In this document: positions 35,480 through 47,566 of the stretch, piece after piece | How the letters are laid out: each line of letters opens with the position of its first letter | How positions within the stretch are numbered: the stretch's first letter is position 1 | NCBI GenBank assembly: GCA_032358165.1 | Contig: JAALGY010000036.1 | Location: 558,001-622,000 of the forward strand | Direction of reading: 5' to 3' | Length of the DNA stretch: 64,000 nucleotides | Source: Diplosphaera chodatii | Lineage: Eukaryota > Chlorophyta > Trebouxiophyceae > Prasiolales > Stichococcaceae | Notes under the pieces: generated by a model | Seen by the model: only the letters and a program-made list of their open reading frames with translations | What the model was told of the DNA's origin: nothing | Databases searched by the model: none | Position numbers and translations under genes: made by a program

Positions 35480-38400
35480 TCAAGCCGCAACAGGAACCAA
35501 GCCGCTGTGCCGCAGCAGCGCCTCTGTGCTGGGTCCCCGGCTTCGGAATGCCTGCAGCCAGCACAATGATACGCTCAGGCCCAAACTATACGCAAAGTAT
35601 GGGTAGGTAATGAACTACCCCTACACAGAGGTTGTGTTCGTGATCACGTGGATGCATTGCATTGGCCGACTTAGGGGTAGTTCAAGAACTTTTCTTTAAC
35701 TACCCCTAGCCGACTGATCGAGGCTTCAGCATGCCAACATGTTCTCGCACCTTAAAGACCTCTGCTGGTGCGACGCTGCCGCCCAAGGAAAGCACCTGCA
35801 CGGGAAGTGCGTCACTGCTATCGGGAACTGGCAACTGGCAGCAAAACATGACAGAGCCTGTACGAAAGGCATGCATGTGCATCAGGTGCCAGCTGAGGCC
35901 AGGCTGGGGATGTCAAACAGACAGTGCACCGTGTCACGGAAGCGGCGACCGGTGTCCGCCACTGCTGCCTCGTCCTCAAGCCCAGCCTCCTCGAACGCCG
36001 AGAACGCATCCGCTGACAGCACCTCGGCCCACTTGTATGAGAAGTAGCCTGCAAAGACGCTTCAAACATGGTGTCGCCAGTGTGAACGAGCCGGGTGGCC
36101 ATGATGACCGCCGGCTGCGCAAACTGCACACCTCAGAGTGCGTCAGCCCCATGCTGGATCACACCGACCGGGCGACACTGCAGGCGATGAGGGCAGCATG
36201 CCTGCAGAGTAGCCGCCGGCGAAGATGTGGCTGAAGCCGCACAGGAAGCGGTCCTCCTTCAGCGGCGGCATCACGGCCGTCCGCTTGGCCAGCTCCTGCG
36301 CCACAGCAGTGTGTTGCATGAGGAGCTTGACGTGTCAAGAGAACAGTACCTTGAGTGTGCACATGTGTGACATGTCAGCATCGCGCAGAGCAGCACAGCA
36401 CACTCCTTGGGGCTAGTGATCGTGTCTGCAACTTCACTGCGGTTCTGAGGCGGGCACGCACCTGGTCAACATTGAAGACGCTCCTGTCGCCGCCGGGCGT
36501 GTACCGCGCGTGCAGCTCCAGATCCAGCAGCGAGAAGTGCAGCTGCAGCACACCCACACGGAGCTAGCATCACGTGCGGAAAGTAGCCAACAGGTTCCTC
36601 TGCGGGGTTCATCCCAATGGTGCATATGCCCGCGATGTAGCCGAGCAACACGCAGCCACAGCTGCAAGGTGCCCCCTCACGACCGCAGCAAGCCGCACGG
36701 TCACTGGACGCACCTGGCGCATCATCATGCTGCCGGCGCGGAAGGTGCGCGCCGCGCACAGCTTCTGGTACAGGTCCTCGGGCAGCGGCTCCCCCGTCTC
36801 GTGGTGCTTTGCAAAGCTGAACAGCGTCTTGCGCTCGTAGCAGAAGTTCTCCATGAACTGCACAGCATTGGCGTGCCGCACTTGACAGTCATGGGAGGGT
36901 TGCACAGGCTGCACCTGGTCAGTCTGAGTGATGCCAAGCGATGCACGGAGCTGTGTGAACAAGACCAGCGTCCCACCTGGCTGGGCAGCTCCACTGCATC
37001 CCACTCGATGCCGCGGATGCCGCTGGCAAGACCCTCCTCGACCTTCGAGATCAATGACATGCAGGCTGACGAATGGTCAACACTTGACAATAAGATACAG
37101 CAGCGCATCTCGATCCAGGACTTCGAATGCCAAGGGTGAGATGCTGGACCGCACCTGTGTGAGCATGTGCTGCAGCGCGTGGCCGCACTCGTGGAACAGC
37201 GTCTCCACCTCGCGGAAGGTCATCAGGCTGGGCTGGCCGCCAATCGGCGGGGTCTGGTTGCACACCTGCATGGTAACTCTCACCCTGTCAGCCACGCCAG
37301 CATGCAGAGGCCATGGATATGCCCGTGCCACCCTCGCAGGCCATGCACTTACATCATGCTACATGCTGCTGCAGACAGCTGACGAGGCATGGCTCACCAT
37401 GTGCGCGATGGGCAGCCGCACTTTTGAGCCTGCTGGTGCAAACAGCTTGCTCTGCCCGCAGACCTGCGAAGCAGCAGGATGCCTCAGAAGACGAGTCCCC
37501 AACTCCGAGTGCATGCTACAGTCCCACTCAACTAAGTGCTTCAACCAAAGTGACACCATGACGAAGGGTAGCGCCAAGGGCACACCTCAGCCATCCAGGC
37601 GCCACCGCGCTTCTCCTCGGGGCGCGAGTAGGGGTCCAGGTAGAAGTACGCCTTGGGCTGCCCCTGGACGGACAGCTTGAAGAAGCGCACGTCCGGGTGC
37701 CACACGGGCGCCTGCGGCCGAGCAGCACCAGGCATCGGCTGCGCAGCTCGTTGCAGCGAGCGCAAAGGCTGCAGGCGCACCCCACGTCCGATAGTGCCGG
37801 ACCACAGGGATATGCAATGCAATGCAGTGGGAATAGGTGCGCACATGACAGAAGTGCACAGGTGGAGCGGAAGCGGCCAGACCTGGCCGTCGGCAGCCTC
37901 AATGTCCACGTCGAACAGCCGCTTGGCCAGGCCGAACAGGCCATCCAGCACGTTGGGCAGTGAGAAGTATGGCCGCAGCTCCTCGTCAGTGATCGCATAC
38001 TTGTCCTCCCTGCAGCAACAGCTGTCAAGAACGTGGTCAGAATCAGCAGATGATCGAGCCGCACCTCCCCAAGGAGGTGAGCACCGCGCTGCAGAGTCCA
38101 GGACATGAGATTACCATGTAGGAAATGCCATCAGCAGGGGCATGGCAGACAACAGCAGCATCCCATCTGTCATCTGACATCTCGTATTGCCTCCCTGTCT
38201 TGGGCGAGCAGCATGGCACAAGCGACATGGCCTGCATGGTCAAGAGCGGCGGACTTCAATCAGGTCGGAGCTCGCCTGAGGCGCTCCGCCCAGAAGCTGA
38301 CGTCCCACTGCCGCAGCTCCTCGCTCTCCCCGTGCTCCTTCGCAAATTTCTGCACCTCCGCCAGGTCCGCCTGCGCGGCGTCCCACGACGCCGCCCGCAG

Positions 38401-40880
38401 CTCCTCCATCAGCGCCTCCGCCCCCTCCAGGGTGGCCATCTGCACGCAAGCGCATGGGCACATGAGCCAGACGAGAGGTGGGCGAGTGGGCGATGACAGA
38501 TGGTGGCGTGCAAGAGCACAGAGCTGCAAGCATGGCAGCCGGCGAGCAGAGACGGGGGACCCAGGCACCTTGCTGGCCATGGACAGGTGCGCGAAGGTGG
38601 GGAAGCCCAGCAGCTTCGCCTTCTCCTGCCGCAGCTCCCTGCAAGTTGACGGTGTGACAACCTCACATTACAGCGTCAGTGCGGCAGCCTCTGAGCGCAC
38701 ACGGCATGGCACCAAGACCACCGCAGTGTTCCGGGGTGAGCTGTCTCACAGTGTGCGCTCGATGATGGGGCCGTTGTCGATGTCGCCCTCTGAGAAGCTG
38801 GAGGCGCGGGTCAGGAACGCCCGGTACATCTCCTCCCGCAGCGCCCTGCACGTCCCAGGACCTTGCTTCGATATCAACACGACTTGCTGTGACCTGTGTC
38901 GGCAAATCACGACAGCCGAAAACACTGTCTGCACACCACCTCAACGTCAGCGCAGTCCAGCCCAGAGAATGAGCAGGGCTGACATATGATGATGAACATG
39001 AGCCGGTCGTGTGCACCTGTTCTTGGAGTGCTGCTGGACGGGCATGTAGCTCGGGAAGTCCAGGCTGAAGAGCCATGGGCCTTCCTCCGTGGTGGGCTCC
39101 TTGACATCTTCGCCCTCCGCGGCGTTCTGCAGCGAATTGGCCGACTCCTCGTGAGGCAACCTCGCGCCACACCACTGCCGCGACCGACTACGTCCACACA
39201 ACATGGGAATGCATCTGGGTGAGCCTAGGCAAAAGAGAGTGTGCTAAAGATGGCGGACCGCCTCTGGGACGCCCACCTTTTTCAGCTCGGCGCCCGCCTG
39301 CTGTGCCGCCAGCGCAAGGGCTGACTTCGGCAGGCCGTCCACCTCTGCCTTGTCAGTAATCATCTTCTTGTACGCCTTGGTACCTGTACGCATCAGGATT
39401 CACAATGTAGGACACATGACCATGCAGTAAGGAGAAGCCAGCTGTTGAACATGAGGAGGGCCTGCCCCGGCTTGTCAACGATGGACGGCTCGCAATGCAA
39501 GGCTCACCGTCCAGCACATTGTTGCTGAACTTCGTCGCCAGCTGCGACAGCTCCTCGGCGATGGCGTTGAAGCGCTCCTTCTCCTCGCCCTGCAACGAGC
39601 ATGATGACATGAGAGTGTGCTCCCAATGCCGGCACGGATGCCGGGCCGCTCGCCTCAAGGCGCCAGGTGCGCTCCGCATGTGCAGCAGCCTGTCGCACCT
39701 CCAGCGCGACGCCGCCGTGCTTGAAGTCGCGCAGCTGCTCGTCCACGATGCGGCGCTGCGCCTGGCTCAGCTCGTCCCACTTCGTGTCCTTCAGCGCCTG
39801 TGACATGCAGCCACAATTCTTTGAGATGCCTAGCACGGATATCATCGACAGCCTCGTCTGCCACCAAGTCCCGTGCTGTGGAGGTGGTGCGCATGCGTGC
39901 AGCTTGCACTCAGCATTGAGGCCGCGTCCAGGGGCCTTGGTGCGGCGCTGGCAAGCACACGTGCCTGGAAGCCCTCGTACAGGGCGCGGCTCTGGCCCAG
40001 CCGCAGCGCCAGCTTCACGCGCTCCGGCTGCACGGTCTCCACCGCATCACGCAGCTCCTTGGTGTCCTTCACCGCCTGCAGAAACATCTTGGTCATAAGA
40101 GCATACATGTGAGTTGCAGGACCCGTTCGGCTGCACCTCCGTCACCAGTGGCCGGGCACATACCGCACGCGCCGAAGTCGGCTTGCAGCAAATTTGCCTC
40201 GTGGCTGCTGACCTTCAGGTGGGAGACGGCGCCCCAGGCGCGCTCCAGGCGGTCGAAGATGCGCTCGATGGGCTCCACGAGGCCGGGCCAGGTGGGCACC
40301 ACGTCCCGCTCCAGGGTGTCGATCTCCGCATTCAGCTGCGCGAGCAGCTCCCGGATGCCGGGCACCACGTGCTCCGCCTTGATCTTGTCGAAGGCTGGCA
40401 GCGTGGTGTCCTGTACGCATTCCAGTGCTGCTCACGCGCAAAGGTGCACCCGAAGCTGCATGATCGTGATTTCATCAATGCCCAAATGCTCCCTCGTGCA
40501 TCCGCCTGCAACCATTTGGGCAAATGCACACAAAGTGCTGGCAGCGTGCTTTTGCCGAATCGTCACTGCGAGGTCCGTATCTGAGGCGTGCATGTGAGCA
40601 CCTGCAGGAGCGGGTTGTCCGCTGTGGACGCCTGGGCGGGCGCCTCCATGGTGGATGCCGCCATGCACTGCACCGAGCTGCTCAGGGGCCTGCACGTGTC
40701 TTGGGCGCCTGCGCGGTCTATGAATGGGCTGCCGACAACCGCGAGGGCAGCAGCGATGCGCTGGAACTGCACGCACCGGTGGCGAGACTGCAGTGATGGC
40801 CTGCAGGCCGATGGGTGTTGCACACGTCGTGCGAGTGATGTCACGCCGCGCAGAGCGATGCCAGCTGATCGAGCTGCCAT
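35480..40880 (-). CDS. Organellar oligopeptidase, M3 family (HECGH)
   Basis: Relative of plant organellar oligopeptidase, which clears cleaved targeting peptides and other short peptides in chloroplasts and mitochondria. Exons 40880-40602, 40410-40213, 40075-39965, 39797-39699, 39589-39508, 39383-39277, 39126-39017, 38845-38750, 38638-38569, 38439-38276, 38009-37883, 37711-37586, 37463-37398, 37265-37155, 37042-36977, 36857-36714, 36542-36462, 36295-36202, 36048-35930, 35795-35751 and 35551-35480 join in phase: 788 residues, the length of the plant enzyme. The first exon is rich in Arg, Ser and Ala, like a transit peptide, before NPLLQ. The zinc site is HECGH (37193-37179), where plants have [19 protein letters not shown] and a C-terminal LLRHSGL are typical. 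Three introns appear to use GC donors. Confidence 0.92.
35671..35709. repeat. Inverted repeat (hairpin) in the last intron of the oligopeptidase gene
   Basis: TAGGGGTAGTT at 35672-35682 and AACTACCCCTA at 35698-35708 form a perfect 11-bp stem around a 15-base loop. A third copy of AACTACCCCTA lies at 35613-35623. GCCGACT flanks the left arm and follows the right arm in the same orientation, so the arms sit inside a short direct repeat. Confidence 0.8.
36049..36201 (-). other. GC-AG intron in the organellar oligopeptidase gene
   Basis: The exon ends TCTGCAG and the intron starts GCATGC, giving [15 protein letters not shown] exactly as in plant homologs. There is no GT donor in the neighbourhood. 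Confidence 0.8.
38010..38275 (-). other. GC-AG intron in the organellar oligopeptidase gene
   Basis: The exon ends GCCTCAG and the intron starts GCGAGC, joining WAERLR-EDKYAI in phase as in plant homologs. No alternative GT donor fits. Confidence 0.8.
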
Positions 40881-41271
40881 GGGTGGTCGATGCAGGTGCA
40901 AAATGGTGTCTGGCACGTCCTGCACCCCTTGATGTTCATGCTTGTTGGTGCACGTGCTGCCACCTCACCAGTGCAAAGCCACGACAGGACGACACCGAGG
41001 TCAGTCTGCCCTGCCCTCTGCCGAAATTTACAATATCTCGTGTGTAATTGCAGGCGGCGTCCAGTCCTTGGACCTCTCATGCAAGCCATCATAACAGAAG
41101 CCATGCTGTGCAGCCTCGCTCTGAGCACTCTATCTGAGCTTCCTATGATTGTGTCACGGCGCTGCAACTGCAGGCAGGTCAGCGCTGGACCCTCATGCTG
41201 CCGGTGCAACCTTGGCCTGCATGTCCAAGACACAGGGCTGACATCATCAGATCGATCAGACGCTGAGGAGC
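40881..41271. other. Intergenic stretch between two minus-strand genes
   Basis: About 390 bp between the apparent stop of the isoamylase gene and the start of the organellar oligopeptidase. It should hold the isoamylase 3' end and the peptidase promoter. No exon was supported. Confidence 0.4.
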
Positions 41272-44200
41272 TCAAGATACAGAGTCCGGTCTGAAAGCAG
41301 CTTGGTGCAGGGCATGGCCACCCACCGCAGGGCTGTCTGAGACCTGCGCGGATGGGCCGTCGGCAGTTGACGGCTTGTCGTCAGATGTTGTACCATCTGT
41401 CATTAACGCGCGCGCTGGGGAAGTAGCCCCCTGCGCGGCCGTCTGCTGCTCCTCCAGCTGCAAGCAGCAAGTCGACAACATCAGTAGTAGTTCCATTGCC
41501 ACGTTTGGTTCACCACTTCAAGGTCCAAGAGCAGGCAGATGCAGTAGGGCACGTCTGAACGCAGCGGTGCCCGCAAAACCCCCGAGAGTGTGATTGATCA
41601 TCAGGCGCTTTGTAGTTGGCAAAGTTGTGACCTGTGCCATCGTGAGCGACTCCAGCACGCAGAACGAGTACGGCAGCAGCGCGTAGCTGTGCTCGTCCGT
41701 CCAGGTCGATGCCTCGGCGCGCGCCTGTGCAAGCGCCGCCGCTGACAGTGCCTCATCCGCCACCAGGCAGTCGAACGGCGCCCGCTGCGGGGTGCATTGA
41801 CATTCACACGTGATGTGGGCACGAAATCAACAACCTGCCAATAACGTGCTGGGTTATGGGTTGCTGCCAGATTGGCCGCTGGTCAGCAGCAGTATTCCCT
41901 GGCAGCACCTTGCCAGAGTCGGCGTACAGCTGCCAGCGGCGGCCAGCCCACTGCGGCAGATCCACCACTGCCGGGCGGTGGCTGCTGTTGAAGGCTATGT
42001 ACAGGCCGCCGTCAGGGGAGCCTGCACAGGCATCCATTCGGTTGGCGCACTTCAAGGAAACTTGTGTTCAGCACTCCCGATTCCTGTGGTACGGTGCACA
42101 TCGTTCACAGATTGCTAGGTCCAATGGTCACCTATGCTGTACGCCACCAGTCGGCTGTTCTCAGAAAAGTCGGGCTGCCCCACGTGGGTGCCATGCCACT
42201 GGATGCCGCTCTCTGCGTAGGTGCCCCGCCGCAGCTCCTGCCGCCGCCGCCTGTTGCCAACACAATGGTAGCTCCTGATGCGCTAGATCATGCAACAGAG
42301 TTGGAAAAAGCATCAATAACTGCAGTATGTCAATGTGTCTGTAGTCGCCGCTGGATCACCGCCAGTCCCTGCTGCAGATGAACTGACTTGCCTCAAGTCG
42401 ATCAGCAGGCGGAAGAAGCGTGCAAAGTTGTTGCCGGGATCCTCCGCCGCCTGCCAGTCGAGCCAGTTGAGCGGCGAGTCGTGGCAGTAGGTGTTGTTGT
42501 TGCCGCCCTGCGAGGCACACTGATGGTCATCAGCAGCGAACACCCACGGGCCTGCGCCTCATGTACACTGCTCAAGGCAGCACTGGCAAACTTTTCTCAC
42601 ATGGTGATGATGGTGCACACCTTTGAGTGGCCGTACTCATCACCCATGACGAACATGGGCACCCCGTGCGACAGCAGCAGCGCCGCCGCCAGATTGCGCA
42701 CCTATCAGCAGCCACACCGATCAGACCCTTGCCGAGATGATGCAGTGGCGCCCTTCCTGGAGTTTGATTCAGGCCAGCTGATGCAGGGCTGCTGGCTTGC
42801 CTGGCGGGCGCGCAGTGAGGCGACGGCGGGTGACGAGGTGGGCCCTTCCTCCCCGCAGTTCCATGTCAGGTTGTGCTGCTCGCCATCTCTGCACATGCCT
42901 CATGCTCTGATCGGCATGCCTGTCAGCGGGCTACATGCTGCACTCGCAGGCCTTGGCATGGTCCAAGCGTTTACAGCTTCGGCAGGGTCACCTGTTGTCC
43001 TCGCCATTCGCCTCATTGTGCTTCTCATTGTACATGACCAGGTCCGCCAGCGGGAAGCCGTCGTGTGCGCAGATGAAGTTGATGCTGTGCTTTGGCTCGC
43101 GCCCGCCCCGCCACTCACGCCCGCCGTTGTTGCCCCACCTGTCACACGATGGCCTTATCAGTGGCACAGGAACAGCGCCAGTACATATGAACAGCGCCGG
43201 TCGAGTGGCTTCGTTTATGACAGAGGTCATCGCTGCGAAACCCACCAGTCGTCCTCGGGAGCCTGGGCGGTGTTGTAGATGTCAGGGGACCCTCCCATTG
43301 CATTTGCAAATGCCACAGCCCAGGGACCCTCTGTGCCCTGCCAGTGTGCCAGACGGCCGGGTCTCGTCACATCCTCAGGGTGCTGATCATGCGTGCAGCC
43401 TGCTGTGATGTGTAACATCTCGTGCAGGCACTGCTGTGTCATGCAGGCACTTTGTTGACGCTGACCTTGATGAAGGTCCGCACTGTGTCACGGAACCTGC
43501 CATTCCACTCTGCCCAGCGCCCGCCGTAGTGCGGGAATGACCCCACCTACAGCATGGCAAGGCTGTAATGGCTAATGAAATGACATCCCATAACCCGTTG
43601 AAACACCACCTCATCCGCAGGTGGAGGACACCAAATGTCAGGCCGGTCACACCTACTACCACGCGCAGAATGGGCAAATGCAGAATGGCCCGCAAAATGC
43701 ACAGCCGTCTTTGATTTGCTAATGCAGCCTCTGACCTGCATGAGCGGACCGCAATCCCAGGCCTCAGCAATGAGCTTCGTTCGGCACAGGATGGGGTCCT
43801 CGCTGATCGCCTCGATCAGTGGCGGCCGTGTCAGCGGTGTGCCTGTTGGCACGCCCATACCCCCATCCTGCATGATTCCTGCAGCAGCAGGGAGTCCTCA
43901 CTTCAATGCTGGGGAATTGTGCGCAACAGCTGTGATACTCGCAAGAGCCCACAAAACTCGCTGCATTGCATGGTAGCCATGGTGGACAGCAGCCTTGACA
44001 CCCACCCAGGTCACCATCTGTGGCTGTTGCTGGCATTGCCCCATTCGCTGATGCACCGTTGCTGCTGGTGCTGTGCTGCGCTGCAGACTCTGTGTGATGG
44101 CTGTCTGAAGGATGCCACACCGAGTGTGCGCGGGTCATGATGGACCCCAGATCGAACCGGAAACCGTCCACATGCATCTCTTCCACCCAATACCGCAGCG

Positions 44201-47200
44201 CTGCTATGATCATGTCCTGCAGCATCCATTAGACGGCAGTCAGGTGGGATGCTTATGTAAGCAGCGCGGTGGCTCACAGGGCATGAAAATGGATGAGACT
44301 GAATACTTAGAGTGACTGCCGTTGTAACACCTGCACAACAGGGTGGTTGCAATTGAAGGTATTCCCACAGCCGCTGAAGTTATAGTACTGCCCCTGCGGC
44401 GCCAGCATGTAGTACACCCTGTTGTCCAGGCCCCTGCAGGTGTGCAGTTGGACCGTCATTGCCATGCCAGGCTGGTCAGTGAGGCTATCACACCTCAGCA
44501 ACATGACACGGGTGCCCATTCCTGCAGGAGAATGCGGCTGCAAAACACCTCAATGTGGGCTCTGACACACCTGAAGGAAACGGTGGGCCCCTGCTCGTTG
44601 CCCTCCGCGGTGTGGTTGAACACCACGTCCAGGATGACCTCGATGCCCGCCCTGTGCGCCTCCCGCACCAGCGTCTTGAACTCGTTGATGATGGCCTGGC
44701 CGCCGCCGCCATCGGCCGCCACCTGGAGAAGCACCCGGGATCAGCAATTGGCATGCAACCATGCTGTGTCGAGTTCGGACTATATGCGTGCAATTGACGC
44801 AGCGTCACAGCGTCACAGGAACACGAACCACTGGGCTTGCATGGAATGCTTGCAGAGATGTGACCAGTTGGCAGGTTGCAGCAAGGCGTTCCCTGTGCAC
44901 ATGGCGCAGGGCATGCTCTGGTCACACGAGCAGCCACGAGTACCTGGCTGTAGCGCGCCATGGGGGAGAAGAAGTTGACGGTCGAGTATCCCCAGAAGTT
45001 GAATCGGTAGTCATCTGTCCCTGGGATGAGCTGCAGTGGAAGAACAGACTGCATGGCACAGGGCAGGCACCACACCATGGTGTTGGTGGCAGCGCTTGCG
45101 AGTCGAGGTCAACAGGAGGTGGGTTTGAAGGTGCACACCGCATAGTACTCAAGCTCGTTAAATTCGTGCACGGGCAGCAGCTCGATGGCATTGACGCCAA
45201 GGCGCCTCAGGTAACCCAGCTTCTCAACAATGCCCGCGTATGTGCCTACAATGGTGCACCCACGCATCGGTCGGCCACGATGCCACACCCCTTACCATGT
45301 GTGCCTGCGGTGCGAGTACACAGCCAACATGCTGGCAAAGTTCTGAGAACTGCACCTGCTGCCTTCACATCTGGCGCAGCGTGTGTGAAGCCCCGCACAT
45401 GCATCTCATAGATGACCAGGTCCTCCTGCATCCAGCACGAACAGGCATGTAGGTGACATTGCAATCCAGAGTTTATGGGCCGCCCCTGGTCAGCTCGATG
45501 GTTTCCGTACCAGGCTCAGCAAGGGGCTCAACGAAAGGGGGTTTGCCCTGCGCCGACCTGGGGCAGGTGCAGGGGCTGGTCACCCTGCCAGTCGAAGTCG
45601 TCAGCCGCCGGCAGCGCGGCAGCGGACTGCGGCCAGGTGCGTGACACCCCGGCAGCCGCCGCAGGACCCGGGTCGACATCCTGACGGTTTCAGGGGAGAA
45701 AGCAGGTGAGGCAGGGCTTGCATCCGCACAGTAGCTGCGGTGCGGCGTACACATCAGGCAAACAGCATATGACCCACGACTCACTGGCCCCAGGTCTCCA
45801 AATCGTCGCCGCCCAATGACCGCTTTTGCATATGGATCAAGCACCACAGCGTTCTGCAGCAACCCAGGGACCGAGGTGTCATTAAAACATGGTTTCTAAT
45901 GACAGAGGGCATCATGACACCACGATGCCTCGAACATTGTCTGAGAGCGTATCAACTGCGTCGAGGCACCTGGTTGAACCGCTGACCAGGTGACACAACT
46001 GTCGTCTGCTGCATATCTGCTGGGTTGCCATCATCTACATGCTCTGCTGCGCCAGCAATCGAGCCGCTGGTAGCCAGTTGAGTTGCTTCATGTGGACCCT
46101 CCAGCCGGTATCCTGCGAAACTCCGCAGCATAGCGCATGTTGAGCATGTATGACACGCAGCTGTGCCTGACCATGCCACGCGGCCATGCATGCAGCTGCC
46201 AGCAGCAAGGCATGTTTGCATACCGTACAGCAAGCCGGCGTCCAGCTGCGGCAGCGCAATGTGCCAGGTGTCTCCGCTGCGGTTGAGCACTGGGTCCAAC
46301 GCCACCTCATGTGTGGGGCGCCCTGCCTGCACGATGTCAGCGCTTGTTGAGGGTATGTGCGGGTGTTGTGATTGCACCCTCAGTCACGAAACTGCCACTG
46401 TACACTCGAGACATTCCAGGCCTCCAACCAATGTTCTCAGAACCTGTTTACCTGCAGATCGACCTCTGTGAACAGCACCAGCGACACTGCTGTGGCGCCA
46501 GAGGAGTAGACCGCGAAGTTTGTTACGCCCTGCAAGTCGGACCATAGGTAGTTGGGCATGCACCAAATGTGCAGGGTCTGATGCTTTTATAGTGCAGCAT
46601 GCACTTCCCTTGCTGGTAGCAAAGCTGGCACATTCCATGCTTTACATGATCGTCGTGACCCTCTGGCACCTGCTCCGGTAGCAGGGTTGCACCCAGCGGT
46701 GCTGCGCTCCCCGCCAGTGGCTCGCCGAAAGCGCCGCTGCTGGGCTGGCCTGAAGGGTGGCTGGCATCGGGCTGGTACTCAAGCCTTGGAAGCAGCGCCA
46801 CGACGTCAGCCGCAGCTGAAGGTGCCCTCGCAGCGGTGTGCCCGACGCTGCCGCGGGCGTGCCGACTGCTGGTGCTGCAACGTCGCTGATCACGCAGCAG
46901 CCGTGCATGGCTGCTTGTGTACGACTGTGCGTGAGACTTCTGCGGCCTGTGAGCCACGAAACTCAAGCATCGCAGATGCACCGAGTGGCAGCATGCGTGG
47001 CCGCCCGATGCTGGTCAGTCGAGGAGTGGGGCGCATGCATGTGCAGCGCAACAGCAAGCTTCCTTGGCTGTGCATGTGCACGTGCATGTTTAGGACTCCT
47101 CTGAAGGATAGATCATCAACAAGTGCAATTGCAACTTGCCTGATCAGATCACTCTGCTTGGTGTTCCCAGCCGTGACGCGGCACGATGCTGCATCACTGC

Positions 47201-47537
47201 CGCCATGCAACGCAGCAATGCGCATCATAATGACCTGCTGCAAGTGCTCTACTGATCGTGTCCGGATCCGACTCTGGCACACCCGCACATTGCGGTACAC
47301 CCAGCAGGGGTGCGACCGCTGCAGCAAACGCTGCCTCGCTTGCTCCGACACGCAATGGCTTCGAGTGCCTCGGACTTGAGCCACTCCATCGAGAATGATG
47401 GTTTGAAGCGGTCCTTGCAGCACGTGGGCATTGATGGCGATGCAGCGGCTGCTGTCGGTGGCAGGCGGTGCGGCGCTGGTCATTGGTCTTGTCCATGCAG
47501 CCCGGCCGCTCAGGCTGTACGGTCGACCGCCGTTCAT
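41272..47537 (-). CDS. Isoamylase-type starch debranching enzyme (GH13), probably plastid-targeted
   Basis: Hydrolyses alpha-1,6 branches of glucan in starch synthesis or breakdown. More than twenty short exons were read on the minus strand. The first exon, 47537-47289, gives a Ser/Arg/Ala-rich, leader-like N terminus. Then come the CBM48-like N-domain ([17 protein letters not shown], near 46500), the barrel entry YEMHVRGFT (45420), [11 protein letters not shown] (near 44610), the nucleophile segment GFRFD (44150-44168), the acid/base segment AEAWDCG (near 43760), the transition-state Asp in HDG (43057-43065), and the isoamylase-specific GDEYGHSK and [10 protein letters not shown] (42630 and 42500). 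The C-domain is followed by a Ser/Thr/Ala-rich tail ending near 41272. All three catalytic carboxylates are present. Exon edges near the N terminus (47289 to about 46830) and the exact stop are uncertain. It shares a very short promoter gap with the gene to its right. Confidence 0.9.
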
Positions 47538-47566
47538 AGGCTTCAGCAAAACAAAGCGGCGGGCTC
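47538..47566. promoter_or_regulatory. 29-bp gap between divergent start codons (isoamylase / prolyl oligopeptidase)
   Basis: The minus-strand ATG at 47537 and the plus-strand ATG at 47567 leave only 29 bp. If both are the true starts, each 5' leader and core promoter must lie inside the other gene. A later in-frame isoamylase Met ([10 protein letters not shown])  would widen the gap by about 54 bp. Confidence 0.45.
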
